Shown here one piece after another: positions 36,590 through 44,395 of a stretch of DNA of 64,000 bases. Location of the stretch: positions 1 through 64,000 of the forward strand of contig JAILJR010000031.1 of the NCBI GenBank assembly GCA_024694565.1, read 5' to 3'. The DNA is from Butyrivibrio sp. Lineage in GTDB: Bacteria; Bacillota; Clostridia; Lachnospirales; Lachnospiraceae. Within the stretch, counting starts at the first letter, position 1. Every line of letters starts with the position of its first letter. Under the pieces are notes generated by a model, which was not told where the DNA came from, ran no database searches, and saw only the letters and a list, made by a program, of their open reading frames with translations. Position numbers and translations under genes: made by a program.

Positions 36590-36647
36590 TTGAAATCCTT
36601 TAAGTTTGCATATATAATATGCCTATAAATTTTCTTAAACGTTTAAG
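36590..36647 (+). promoter_or_regulatory. Cellobiose phosphorylase promoter with LacI-type operator
   Basis: The -35 TTGAAA (36590-36595), 17-bp spacer and -10 TATAAT (36613-36618) form a promoter. The perfect palindrome CTTAAACGTTTAAG (36634-36647) covers the region just after the transcript start, ideal for repression by the divergent LacI-family protein. Confidence 0.8.
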
Positions 36648-36664
36648 TGAAACGGAGGTTACCA

Positions 36665-39103
36665 ATGAAACACGGCTACTTTGACGACAAGACCTGTGAA
36701 TACGTCATCACCACACCTAAGACTCCTCTTCCCTGGATCAACTATCTGGGCAACCGCGAGTTCTTTACCCTGATCTCCAACACCTGCGGAGGTTATACTT
36801 TTTACAAGGACGCCAAGCTCCTTCGCCTGACAAGATATCGTTACAACAACGTGCCCTATGACAACAACGGCAAGTACTTCTATATCAAGGACGGTGATAC
36901 GGTATGGAATCCCGGCTGGCAGCCGGTTAAGACCGCACTCGACAGCTACGAGTGCCGTCACGGTCTCGGATACAGCACCTTTACCTCTACTAAAAATAAA
37001 GTGAAGGCCAGCGTGCTCACACTTGTTCCGATGGAGGACAACTGCGAGGTATCCAAGGTCACACTGACCAATGAAAAGGACAGCGATGCAAACATCACAC
37101 TCTTTTCATATGTAGAGTGGTGTCTCTGGAATGCAGACGATGATATGAAGAACTTCCAGAGAAACCTTTCAACCGGCGAAGTTGAAGTAACAGATGGCGG
37201 AGCAGTTATCTATCACAAGACAGAGTACAGAGAGCGCCGCAACCACTACGCAATCTACGGCGTAAACACCAAAGTAGATGGCTTTGACACCAGCAGAGAT
37301 GCCTTCCTTGGTGCATACAACGGTCCCGACAGTCCGGATGCAGTAGCAAACGGTTCCTGCACAGGTTCTGTTGCCAGCGGATGGTCACCCATTGCCGCTC
37401 ATCAGATAAATGTGTCACTAAAGCCCGGCGAGTCAAAGACCTTCGTATTCACTCTCGGATATATCGAGAACCCCGAGGACGACAAGTGGGAAGCTCCTTC
37501 TGTCGTAAACAAGAAGAACGCTGTTGCAATGCTTAGCAAATACAATAGCGCAGAGTCAGTTGACAAGGCTCTTGATGAGCTGAAGAAATACTGGTCAGAG
37601 CTTCTTTCAATCTATCATGTTACATCTTCCAACGAGAAGGTAGACCGCATGGTCAACATATGGAATCAGTATCAGTGCATGGTTACCTTCAACATGTCAA
37701 GGTCCGCTTCCTACTATGAGTCGGGTATCGGCCGCGGCATGGGCTTCAGGGATTCCTGTCAGGATCTGCTTGGCTTCGTTCACCTCATTCCCGACAGGGC
37801 AAGGCAGCGTATCATTGATATTGCCTCAACGCAGTTCCAGGATGGCTCAGCATACCATCAGTATCAGCCCCTCACCAAGAAGGGCAATTCAGACATAGGC
37901 TCCGGCTTCAACGATGATCCTCTCTGGCTCATTGCAGGAACCAGCGCTTATATAAGAGAAACCGGAGACATTTCCATTCTCAACGAGATGGTTCCCTTCG
38001 ACAATGATATGAGTGTTGCCAAGACACTCATGGGGCACCTTCAGTGCTCCTTCAACTTCACAGCCACACACAAGGGACCTCATGGCCTTCCGCTTATCGG
38101 ACGTGCCGACTGGAACGACTGCCTCAACCTCAACTGCTTCTCAGAGCACCCCGGTGAGTCCTTCCAGACCTTTGGCCCTTCAGAAGGTCCTGTTGCAGAG
38201 TCCGTATTCATAGCAGGAATGTTTGTCAAGTACGGTGAAGAATATGCACAGCTTGCAGAGCTCCTCGGCGATGATGCAGAGGCAAAGAGAGCAAGGGAAG
38301 AAGTAAAGAAGGTATACGACGCAGCAACTACCGCCGGCTGGGATGGTGAATGGTTCGTTCGTGCTTATGACGCCCACGGCAACAAGGTTGGTTCAAAAGA
38401 ATGTGAAGAGGGCCAGATCTTCATCGAGCCCCAGGGCTTCTGCATTATTGCCGGTATCGGTGTAGAGGAAGGTCTTGCTGAAAAAGCATTAAAGAGCGTA
38501 GAGGAAAAGCTTGATACAAAATACGGCGTAATGATACTTCAACCCGCCTACACCAGGTATCATCTTGAACTCGGTGAGATAAGCTCATATCCGCCGGGAT
38601 ACAAGGAGAACGGTGGAATCTTCTGCCACAATAACCCCTGGATTTCAATTGCTGAAACAGTACTCGGCCATGGAAACAGAGCATTTGAAATCTACAAGAA
38701 GACCTGCCCTGCTTATATAGAAGACATAAGTGAGGTTCACTGCACTGAGCCATACGTATATTCACAGATGGTTGCAGGAAGAGATGCCAAGTTCTTTGGT
38801 CAGGGCAAGAACAGCTGGCTGACAGGAACAGCTGCCTGGACATTTGTAAACATATCTCAGTACATACTTGGTGTTTACCCAACTCACAAGGGTCTTTCAA
38901 TCAATCCTTGTGTTCCCGAAGACTTTGGTGATTTCACCATCACGAGAAAGTATCGCGGTGCCACCTACAACATCAGCGTTAAGACAAACGGTGCGCAAAA
39001 GGGCATCTCAAAGCTTATCGTCAACGGAAAGGAAATATCAGGCAATGTGATTCCTTACGAAGAGGGTGTAAAAGAATACTCAGTAGAAGCAATTTTAGGA
39101 TAA
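36665..39103 (+). CDS. cbpA: Cellobiose phosphorylase (GH94)
   Basis: The product is 812 aa from ATG 36665, six bases after GGAGG. It performs intracellular phosphorolysis of cellobiose to glucose 1-phosphate and glucose. The N-terminal beta-sandwich ([23 protein letters not shown]) leads to an alpha-toroid catalytic domain. The block ADWNDCLN (residues 481-488) carries the GH94 general acid Asp, and [12 protein letters not shown] and the late sequence SWLTGTAAW fit the family. Its length matches cellobiose rather than cellodextrin phosphorylases, though substrate preference cannot be proved from sequence. It is a single gene with its own promoter, operator and terminator, divergent from the transporter. 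Confidence 0.93.
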   Translation: MKHGYFDDKTCEYVITTPKTPLPWINYLGNREFFTLISNTCGGYTFYKDAKLLRLTRYRYNNVPYDNNGKYFYIKDGDTVWNPGWQPVKTALDSYECRHGLGYSTFTSTKNKVKASVLTLVPMEDNCEVSKVTLTNEKDSDANITLFSYVEWCLWNADDDMKNFQRNLSTGEVEVTDGGAVIYHKTEYRERRNHYAIYGVNTKVDGFDTSRDAFLGAYNGPDSPDAVANGSCTGSVASGWSPIAAHQINVSLKPGESKTFVFTLGYIENPEDDKWEAPSVVNKKNAVAMLSKYNSAESVDKALDELKKYWSELLSIYHVTSSNEKVDRMVNIWNQYQCMVTFNMSRSASYYESGIGRGMGFRDSCQDLLGFVHLIPDRARQRIIDIASTQFQDGSAYHQYQPLTKKGNSDIGSGFNDDPLWLIAGTSAYIRETGDISILNEMVPFDNDMSVAKTLMGHLQCSFNFTATHKGPHGLPLIGRADWNDCLNLNCFSEHPGESFQTFGPSEGPVAESVFIAGMFVKYGEEYAQLAELLGDDAEAKRAREEVKKVYDAATTAGWDGEWFVRAYDAHGNKVGSKECEEGQIFIEPQGFCIIAGIGVEEGLAEKALKSVEEKLDTKYGVMILQPAYTRYHLELGEISSYPPGYKENGGIFCHNNPWISIAETVLGHGNRAFEIYKKTCPAYIEDISEVHCTEPYVYSQMVAGRDAKFFGQGKNSWLTGTAAWTFVNISQYILGVYPTHKGLSINPCVPEDFGDFTITRKYRGATYNISVKTNGAQKGISKLIVNGKEISGNVIPYEEGVKEYSVEAILG

Positions 39104-39144
39104 AAAAGCCAAAGTAAAATAATGTAACAACTTCGTAATATCTA

Positions 39145-39185
39145 AGATACCCGACTTTAAGCCATTTTTAGTCGGGTATCTTTTT
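39145..39185 (+). terminator. Intrinsic terminator of GH94 gene
   Basis: The perfect 12-bp stem AGATACCCGACT / AGTCGGGTATCT is followed by TTTTT. Confidence 0.92.
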
Positions 39186-39308
39186 AATTTCGCCAAAAAT
39201 GCTTTGTTTTTTTACAGAAAAGTTGCGCAAAACTTAATAAGTATGGTAAAATTAGTAATCAAAAATCACTGTTCAGTTCCTGATCACAGTATCAGGCGGA
39301 GGTGGACT

Positions 39309-40088
39309 ATGGGCAAAGTGCGAAAACCAGGGAAGCACAGGCATAGCAGAAATTACACATTTATGATAATCTCAGGAGATTCCGATGGTCGTACCAAAAA
39401 ATTCCACCTGAATCACCTGGCGTCTCAAATTTTCGCTTATTCAGTCTTTTTAATCATGCTTTTGGCAATCTGCTATGTCGTTTACTCATCAATCACAATC
39501 AGGAGCCTAAGGACTCTGGATGCCTCACAGAAGGCGCAGATTGACGAACTGTCTTCCGAAAACAATTCCCTGACATCCTCAAATGAAGAGCTTCAGAACA
39601 AGGTACAGCAGATGAGTGTTGCTCTGAACCAGCGCCTGGAAAAGGAACAGGTTTCTGCTGTTGAGGCAGAAAACGATGCCATTCCAACAGGCTTTCCTCT
39701 GACAGGTACAGCAAACTATTCCAAGGCTGTAGACAATCCGACCGAAACCAACGTCACCAGGCTGACTGATGAAAACAGGGATACCGCAAAAGGCAATCCC
39801 ATCCTTCTCTTTGAGTCAGAAGCGGGCAACAATATCATTGCAGCAGGCTCCGGAACAGTTATGACAGTAATTCCCGATGTCAAATTCGGAAATATGATAA
39901 CGATAGACCACCACAACGGCTACGTGTCAATATACAGAAATTCAGGCAGTCCTCTGGTTTCGGAAGGCTCCGAGATCGACAGGGGTGATGCTCTTTATGT
40001 TGTCGGGAAAAATACCACTTTAGGCTATCAGATACAGAAGGACGAACAGTATATAGAGCCGGAATCACTTATAGAAATTAACGGCTGA
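39309..40088 (+). CDS. Membrane-anchored coiled-coil protein with degenerate M23 (LytM) domain
   Basis: The product is 259 aa from ATG 39309 (GGAGGTGG upstream). A basic cytoplasmic N-terminus is followed by one helix at about 42-64 (FAYSVFLIMLLAICYVVYSS), a coiled coil at about 72-115, and a C-terminal LytM-like beta domain (GNNIIAAGSGTVMTV, NMITIDHHNGYVSIYRN, LGYQIQ). The zinc ligands of active M23 peptidases (HxxxD and HxH) are not seen, so it is probably a non-catalytic scaffold or activator, like EnvC/SpoIIQ-type proteins. It lies 14 bp upstream of a bactofilin gene, a recurrent pairing in which the two shape or position wall synthesis. Confidence 0.82.
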   Translation: MGKVRKPGKHRHSRNYTFMIISGDSDGRTKKFHLNHLASQIFAYSVFLIMLLAICYVVYSSITIRSLRTLDASQKAQIDELSSENNSLTSSNEELQNKVQQMSVALNQRLEKEQVSAVEAENDAIPTGFPLTGTANYSKAVDNPTETNVTRLTDENRDTAKGNPILLFESEAGNNIIAAGSGTVMTVIPDVKFGNMITIDHHNGYVSIYRNSGSPLVSEGSEIDRGDALYVVGKNTTLGYQIQKDEQYIEPESLIEING

Positions 40089-40102
40089 GGGAGGATTATT
40101 TT

Positions 40103-40579
40103 ATGTTTGGAAAAAAGGAACTCACGACGGATCCTGCTCTTGAGCAGGTTGGAACCATAATTGGTCCCGGGGCAATAATAGACGGGCCAATATCCACGAA
40201 AGATTCAACACGAATAGATGGTGTAATAAAGGGAAACGTAACAATCAGCGGAGCTCTGATCGTAGGTGAAGAGGGAAAGATCACCGGAACAGTTTCTGCA
40301 TTAAACGTATATATAGCCGGCGAAGTTACAGGAAACATTTCTGCCCCACAGGGAAAGATAGAGATAAGCGATACCGGAAAGGTAGTTGGCGATATAACCT
40401 GTAAGGGAATCGTAATCGATGAAAATGCTGTATTTCAGGGAAGATGCGACATGCCCGGTGTGGAAAAAACGCCGGCAGAAATAGCCAAGGAGAAGGCCGC
40501 TGCAAATAAAGAAGCCGTTTCCGAAGAAACGGCTCTGGAAAAATCAACAGATAGCAGCTCTGCTACTGAAGCCGGTTAA
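40103..40579 (+). CDS. Bactofilin-family cytoskeletal protein
   Basis: The product is 158 aa with a GGGAGGA site. The central DUF583/bactofilin right-handed beta-helix is at about 18-115 (TIIGPGAIIDGPISTKDSTRIDG, VTISGALIVGEEGKITGTV, ISDTGKVVGDITC) and ends with a charged Ala/Glu/Lys tail. Bactofilins polymerise without nucleotide and recruit wall or polar proteins at the membrane. It is probably co-transcribed with the LytM-like gene. Its last 17 bp overlap the convergent yerC-like gene. Confidence 0.92.
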   Translation: MFGKKELTTDPALEQVGTIIGPGAIIDGPISTKDSTRIDGVIKGNVTISGALIVGEEGKITGTVSALNVYIAGEVTGNISAPQGKIEISDTGKVVGDITCKGIVIDENAVFQGRCDMPGVEKTPAEIAKEKAAANKEAVSEETALEKSTDSSSATEAG

Positions 40580-40847
40580 ATACCAGCTCATAACCATCAT
40601 CTCCATAGTTCAGGGATCTGTTGACCCTGCTGATGGTAGCTGTAGAAGCCCCGGTCTTCTCCGCAATCTCAAGATAAGTCTTCCTGTCCCGCAGCATTGA
40701 AGCGACCTCGAATCTCTGGGACAGGGAGAGAAGCTCATTTACAGTACACAGATCTTCAAAAAAACTGTAGCACTCCTCCTTATTCTGAAGACAGAGTACT
40801 GCATCAAACAAATGATCCACAGCATCTGTTCTGATTTTCTTGTTCAT
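40563..40847 (-). CDS. TrpR/YerC-like DNA-binding protein
   Basis: The product is 94 aa from ATG 40847 (GGAGGTTTC upstream). An all-helical TrpR-type fold carries a helix-turn-helix at about 58-80 (TYLEIAEKTGASTATISRVNRSL). It belongs to the YerC/YecD group, small regulators of unknown target. It is convergent with the bactofilin gene and overlaps it tail to tail by 17 bp, so antisense transcription is possible. Confidence 0.88.
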   Translation of the reverse strand: MNKKIRTDAVDHLFDAVLCLQNKEECYSFFEDLCTVNELLSLSQRFEVASMLRDRKTYLEIAEKTGASTATISRVNRSLNYGDDGYELVFNRLQ

Positions 40848-40999
40848 CGCGAAACCTCCATCGCCCAAAATTATTTTATCGATATTTCGTCCAAAATACT
40901 TTCACACTTAAATATTTTACCACGCTAAATTTTTAAAGTAAAGTCATTAAAACCTTTTATTTCCCTTTACTTTTAATGGTTTATGTGTTATCTTAAATA

Positions 41000-41016
41000 T
41001 GTTGTCATAGACAACA
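41000..41016 (+). promoter_or_regulatory. 5' UTR hairpin of cold-shock gene
   Basis: TGTTGTC-ATA-GACAACA is a perfect 7-bp hairpin in the untranslated leader about 37 bp before the csp start. The leader is A/T-rich with a strong GGAGG site. Cold-shock mRNAs commonly use leader structure for temperature control; that is inference here. Confidence 0.45.
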
Positions 41017-41052
41017 GAACGATTATTTTTTTATTTTTGTGGAGGTATTACA

Positions 41053-41253
41053 ATGAGCAAAGGTACTGTTAAGTGGTTCAACAACCAGAAGGGTTACGGC
41101 TTCATCTGCGATGAGTCAGGAAACGATGTATTCGTACATTATTCAGGACTTAACATGGAAGGCTTCAAGTCTCTTGAGGAAGGCCAGGCAGTTGAGTTCG
41201 ACGTAACACAGGGCGAGAAGGGACCACAGGCCGTAAACGTAACAAAGCTTTAA
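41053..41253 (+). CDS. csp: Cold shock protein (CspA family)
   Basis: The product is 66 aa, a single OB-fold cold-shock domain. The RNP1 motif is KGYGFICDE (the canonical form is KGFGFI), and RNP2 is DVFVHYSGL. It binds single-stranded RNA/DNA and acts as an RNA chaperone. The strong ribosome site GGAGG and long AT-rich leader are typical. It is a single gene ending in a terminator at 41347-41380. Confidence 0.96.
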   Translation: MSKGTVKWFNNQKGYGFICDESGNDVFVHYSGLNMEGFKSLEEGQAVEFDVTQGEKGPQAVNVTKL

Positions 41254-41346
41254 TTTTTAGTTAAAGCGAATTAATCAGACTACAAGGTGCCTTATTCTAA
41301 ATAGATTTATTTTGAATTCGCAAGTTTTGTAACAATGATTAATCAA

Positions 41347-41380
41347 AATACCATCTGACCTTAGGGTCAGATGGTATTTT
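41347..41380. terminator. Bidirectional terminator between csp and hisA
   Basis: The stem ATACCATCTGACC / GGTCAGATGGTAT has a 4-base loop, with T-run on plus and A-run on the other side. It serves both convergent genes. Confidence 0.85.
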
Positions 41381-41417
41381 CTTTGTCCATATGAATTTCT
41401 TTCAACATCAAATGTGC

Positions 41418-42209
41418 TTATTCAGCACACGCTCTGATCGCATCCTCAAGCTTAAGGCTTCCGCCAAAAATATCCAGTGCGCTTCCAACTGTTACATCGA
41501 CCTTAACGCCGCCGATCTCTTTGATCCTTCTGATGTCTGAGACATCCTTTACTCCTCCGGCATAGGTAACAGGTATCCTGCCCCAGCTTCCTATTATGCC
41601 TGCGACCTCCTTCTCAATTCCGCTCTGTTTTCCCTCTACATCAGCCGCATGAACCAGAAATTCATCGCAGTACGCCGACAGTTTATCAAGAAGCTCTTCA
41701 TCAAGCTTCTCGCTTGTCATCTTCTGCCATCTGTCTGTCACCACGTAGTACTCTCTGCCGCCGTCTGATGTATCCAAGGCCTTGCAGGACAGATCAAGAA
41801 CAATTCTCTCTTTTCCTACCGCTTTGACAAGCTTTTTGAGATTTGTAAGATTCACCCTTCCGTTTCTGAAAACAAATGATGTCACTATGACATGGGACGC
41901 ACCTGCATCGAGAAACCCTTTTGCGTTTTCATCGGTTATTCCACCACCAATCTGCAAGAGTCCCGGTGTTGCATTTAAGGCCTTTACCCCCTGCACCCTG
42001 GTCATCTCATAAAAAGGACTGTCGACAGGGTTAAGAAGGATAATGTGTCCGCCTGAAAGCCCCAACTCCCGGTACATTCTGGCATAGTAGTCTGCCCCCT
42101 TCTCAGAGACATAGTTGTCATATGCAGAATCGTCCATATCCCTCAGAGTCGATCCTACAATCTGTTTAACCTTCCCATTGTGAATGTCAATACACGGTCT
42201 GAATCTCAT
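41418..42209 (-). CDS. hisA: ProFAR isomerase HisA, eukaryote-like form
   Basis: The product is 263 aa from ATG 42209 (MRFRPCIDIHNGKVKQIVG). It is a TIM barrel isomerase of histidine synthesis. The opening RPCIDIHNGKVKQIVGSTL, the long insertions (DTSDGGREYYVVTDRWQKM) and the ending resemble the plant/fungal HIS6-type enzyme more than the standard bacterial HisA. Both catalytic positions appear present (PCIDIH near the start; the acidic VLDLSCK block midway). No other his genes are nearby. It stands alone between terminators. Confidence 0.85.
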   Translation of the reverse strand: MRFRPCIDIHNGKVKQIVGSTLRDMDDSAYDNYVSEKGADYYARMYRELGLSGGHIILLNPVDSPFYEMTRVQGVKALNATPGLLQIGGGITDENAKGFLDAGASHVIVTSFVFRNGRVNLTNLKKLVKAVGKERIVLDLSCKALDTSDGGREYYVVTDRWQKMTSEKLDEELLDKLSAYCDEFLVHAADVEGKQSGIEKEVAGIIGSWGRIPVTYAGGVKDVSDIRRIKEIGGVKVDVTVGSALDIFGGSLKLEDAIRACAE

Positions 42210-42296
42210 ACCACCCCTCCTCAATGCCTTGTTCAGCTACAATCCGGTTGACCTCAGAACATTAAACGCCAATACCGGATTGCAATCCTGTTTAAT

Positions 42297-42333
42297 GCAA
42301 AAAAGCTGTCTGAAATTATTTATTCAGACAGCT
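42297..42333 (-). terminator. Terminator downstream of dapB
   Basis: The stem AGCTGTCTGAA / TTCAGACAGCT is followed on the minus strand by TTTTTT. It lies about 115 bp past the dapB stop. Confidence 0.8.
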
Positions 42334-42446
42334 ACATATCACTCTTCATTACCAAAACCGGCAAACAGAATCATACTAAACACATATATCCGCAAGCCTC
42401 TGAATACGCATCTTGAAATGCTTCAGCCCATATCTGAATAACATAT

Positions 42447-43202
42447 TCAGCTTAGAACATCTGCCATGTCATACATTCCTGCCGGTTTTCCGGCAAGATA
42501 TTTGGCAGCCTCAAGCGCTCCCTTTCCAAAAATCGCTCTGGAATATGCTCTGTGTGAAAGAGTAACCACCTCATCGTGGCCCGCAAAAATAACGTCGTGG
42601 TCGCCCACAATTGTTCCTCCTCTCACAGCTGAAATGCCTATCTCCCTGACCGGTCTCTTCATGCGGCGCTCACTTCTGTCATAGGCATATTCATATTCGC
42701 CGGAAAGAGACTCGTTTATGCTGTCAGCAAGAGCAATTGCCGTCCCCGAAGGTGCATCAAGCTTCTGATTGTGATGCTTCTCAACTATCTCAATATCAAA
42801 GCCTGCTGCCGCAAAAAGAGGTGCCACTTCCTTCAGAACCTTTAAGAGCACATTTATTCCGACAGACATATTGGCTGACTTAAGAACAGCCACCTTCCCG
42901 GATGCAGCCTCCACTTCCTGAAGCTGCTCCTTAGTGAGCCCCGTAGAGCATAGTACAACCGGCAGCTTTCTTTCTTCACAATATTTAAGAAGTCCGGGTA
43001 CGGCAGATGCATTTGAGAAATCCACGATCACATCGGCATCTGCATTACATTCCGTTAGACTTTTAAACACCGGAAAAGTATATGTGCTCTCTCCGAACGC
43101 ATCAATACCTGCAACTACTTCTATATCCGGATCTTCCTTTGCCAGATCCACAATAACATGTCCCATACGGCCGTTGCAGCCGTGCATGAGTATCCTTGTC
43201 AT
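42447..43202 (-). CDS. dapB: 4-hydroxy-tetrahydrodipicolinate reductase
   Basis: The product is 251 aa. The N-terminal Rossmann motif is HGCNGRMGHVI, followed by VDFSNA, the substrate/catalytic EKHHNQKLDAPSGTA (His and Lys positions intact) and GTIVGDHDVIF. It is NAD(P)H-dependent and the second specific step towards diaminopimelate. It is downstream of dapA with a 112-bp gap that holds part of a repeat (copy E). Confidence 0.96.
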   Translation of the reverse strand: MTRILMHGCNGRMGHVIVDLAKEDPDIEVVAGIDAFGESTYTFPVFKSLTECNADADVIVDFSNASAVPGLLKYCEERKLPVVLCSTGLTKEQLQEVEAASGKVAVLKSANMSVGINVLLKVLKEVAPLFAAAGFDIEIVEKHHNQKLDAPSGTAIALADSINESLSGEYEYAYDRSERRMKRPVREIGISAVRGGTIVGDHDVIFAGHDEVVTLSHRAYSRAIFGKGALEAAKYLAGKPAGMYDMADVLS

Positions 43203-43227
43203 ATTTCACCCCAATCTTATGATGTAG

Positions 43228-43312
43228 AGCCGGCCGCCCGCAAGGGCCTCTCAGCTGAGTGTACGATATTAACAGCCGAAGCTGACCGGGCGAGCTTTTG
43301 CCCGTCGGCTCA
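43228..43312. repeat. Partial intergenic repeat, copy E (dapA-dapB gap)
   Basis: It contains AGCCGGCC...CAAGGGCCTCTCAGCTG and GACCGGGCGAGCTTTTGCCC. These match the GGCCTCTCAG and GGCGAGCTTTTGTCGGGC segments of copy A, without the GGTACTAAGGCAC core. Confidence 0.5.
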
Positions 43313-43314
43313 TC

Positions 43315-44202
43315 TTATTTGATCAGTCCGTAATTCTTCATCTCTTCTCTGAGGATCTCCCGGTTCTTCTCCTCCATCTCTGTGAGAGGAAGTCTGAGCG
43401 GCCCCGCTTCGAATCCGATCATCTTAAGAGCGCTCTTTACCGGAATAGGATTGACCTCTGAGAAAAGAGCCTTTACAAGCGGAATAGCCTTAAACTGGAG
43501 CTCTCTTGCCGCAGCAAAATCGCCCTCAAGGCATCTTGCGCAAATGTCATGAGTCTGTCTCGGTGCCACATTGGAAAGAACCGAAATAACGCCGAGTCCG
43601 CCAAGAGACATTATCGGAACAATCTCATCATCATTGCCCGAATACAGATCAATACAGCCTTCAGCCAATTGCATCATCCTGGAGGTCTGTGCAATTATGC
43701 CTGTCGCATCCTTGATACCAACAATATTGTCATATTCCCTGCAGAGCCTGACTGCTGTTTCAGGCATAATGTTGCATCCTGTCCTGCTGGGTACATTGTA
43801 CAGAATGATAGGAATATCTATAGCCCTTGCGACCTCTCCAAAATGCTGAATGAGACCGCCCTGTGTAGCCTTGTTGTAATAGGGGGTTACGTTCAGAACC
43901 GCATCAGCGCCATATTCCTCCGCAAGCTTTGACAACTTAACCGCTGTCTCTGTACAGTTTGAACCGGTACCGGCAATGACAGGCACTCTTTTTTTGACCT
44001 TGTCAATGCAGTACTTCACAACCTCCATATGCTCTTCTTCGGACATCGTGGCTGCCTCGCCGGTTGTCCCGCATACAACAATCGCATCCGTCCCATTATC
44101 AATCTGAAAATCAATGAGTCTTCCAAACTCATCGTAGTTGACACTTCCATCATTATTAAATGGCGTTGCAATTGCAACTGCCGCACCTTTGAAAATTGCC
44201 AT
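43315..44202 (-). CDS. dapA: 4-hydroxy-tetrahydrodipicolinate synthase
   Basis: The product is 295 aa from ATG 44202 (AAGGAGGG upstream). It is a class I aldolase-type TIM barrel: GTTGEAATM, the Tyr of VTPYYNK, YNVPSRTGCN, and the Schiff-base Lys in GIKDATG. It condenses pyruvate with aspartate semialdehyde. It is first in the dapA-dapB unit behind the promoter at 44228-44256. Together with dapL it supplies meso-diaminopimelate and lysine. Confidence 0.96.
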   Translation of the reverse strand: MAIFKGAAVAIATPFNNDGSVNYDEFGRLIDFQIDNGTDAIVVCGTTGEAATMSEEEHMEVVKYCIDKVKKRVPVIAGTGSNCTETAVKLSKLAEEYGADAVLNVTPYYNKATQGGLIQHFGEVARAIDIPIILYNVPSRTGCNIMPETAVRLCREYDNIVGIKDATGIIAQTSRMMQLAEGCIDLYSGNDDEIVPIMSLGGLGVISVLSNVAPRQTHDICARCLEGDFAAARELQFKAIPLVKALFSEVNPIPVKSALKMIGFEAGPLRLPLTEMEEKNREILREEMKNYGLIK

Positions 44203-44227
44203 TTCACCCTCCTTAAAACTGTGTCTA

Positions 44228-44256
44228 ATACTACAGCACAGGCCACTTTGTGTCAA
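44228..44256 (-). promoter_or_regulatory. dapA promoter
   Basis: The -35 TTGACA (44251-44256), 17-bp spacer and -10 TAGTAT (44228-44233) are followed by AAGGAGGG and the dapA start. Confidence 0.75.
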
Positions 44257-44315
44257 GATATATTAGCATTTCAAAGGACGTGCCAGGTACCGACATTGTT
44301 ACATCAATTTTGGGG

Positions 44316-44344
44316 TTGAACAGCAAAAGGGTGCGTGCTATACT
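44316..44344 (+). promoter_or_regulatory. typA promoter
   Basis: The -35 TTGAAC (44316-44321), 17-bp spacer and -10 TATACT (44339-44344) lie about 50 bp before the typA start. It is divergent from the dapA promoter. Confidence 0.7.
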
Positions 44345-44395
44345 ACTTTAGCTTAAAATATAAATTTGTTTTTTCTTATATATAAGGAGTACTTT

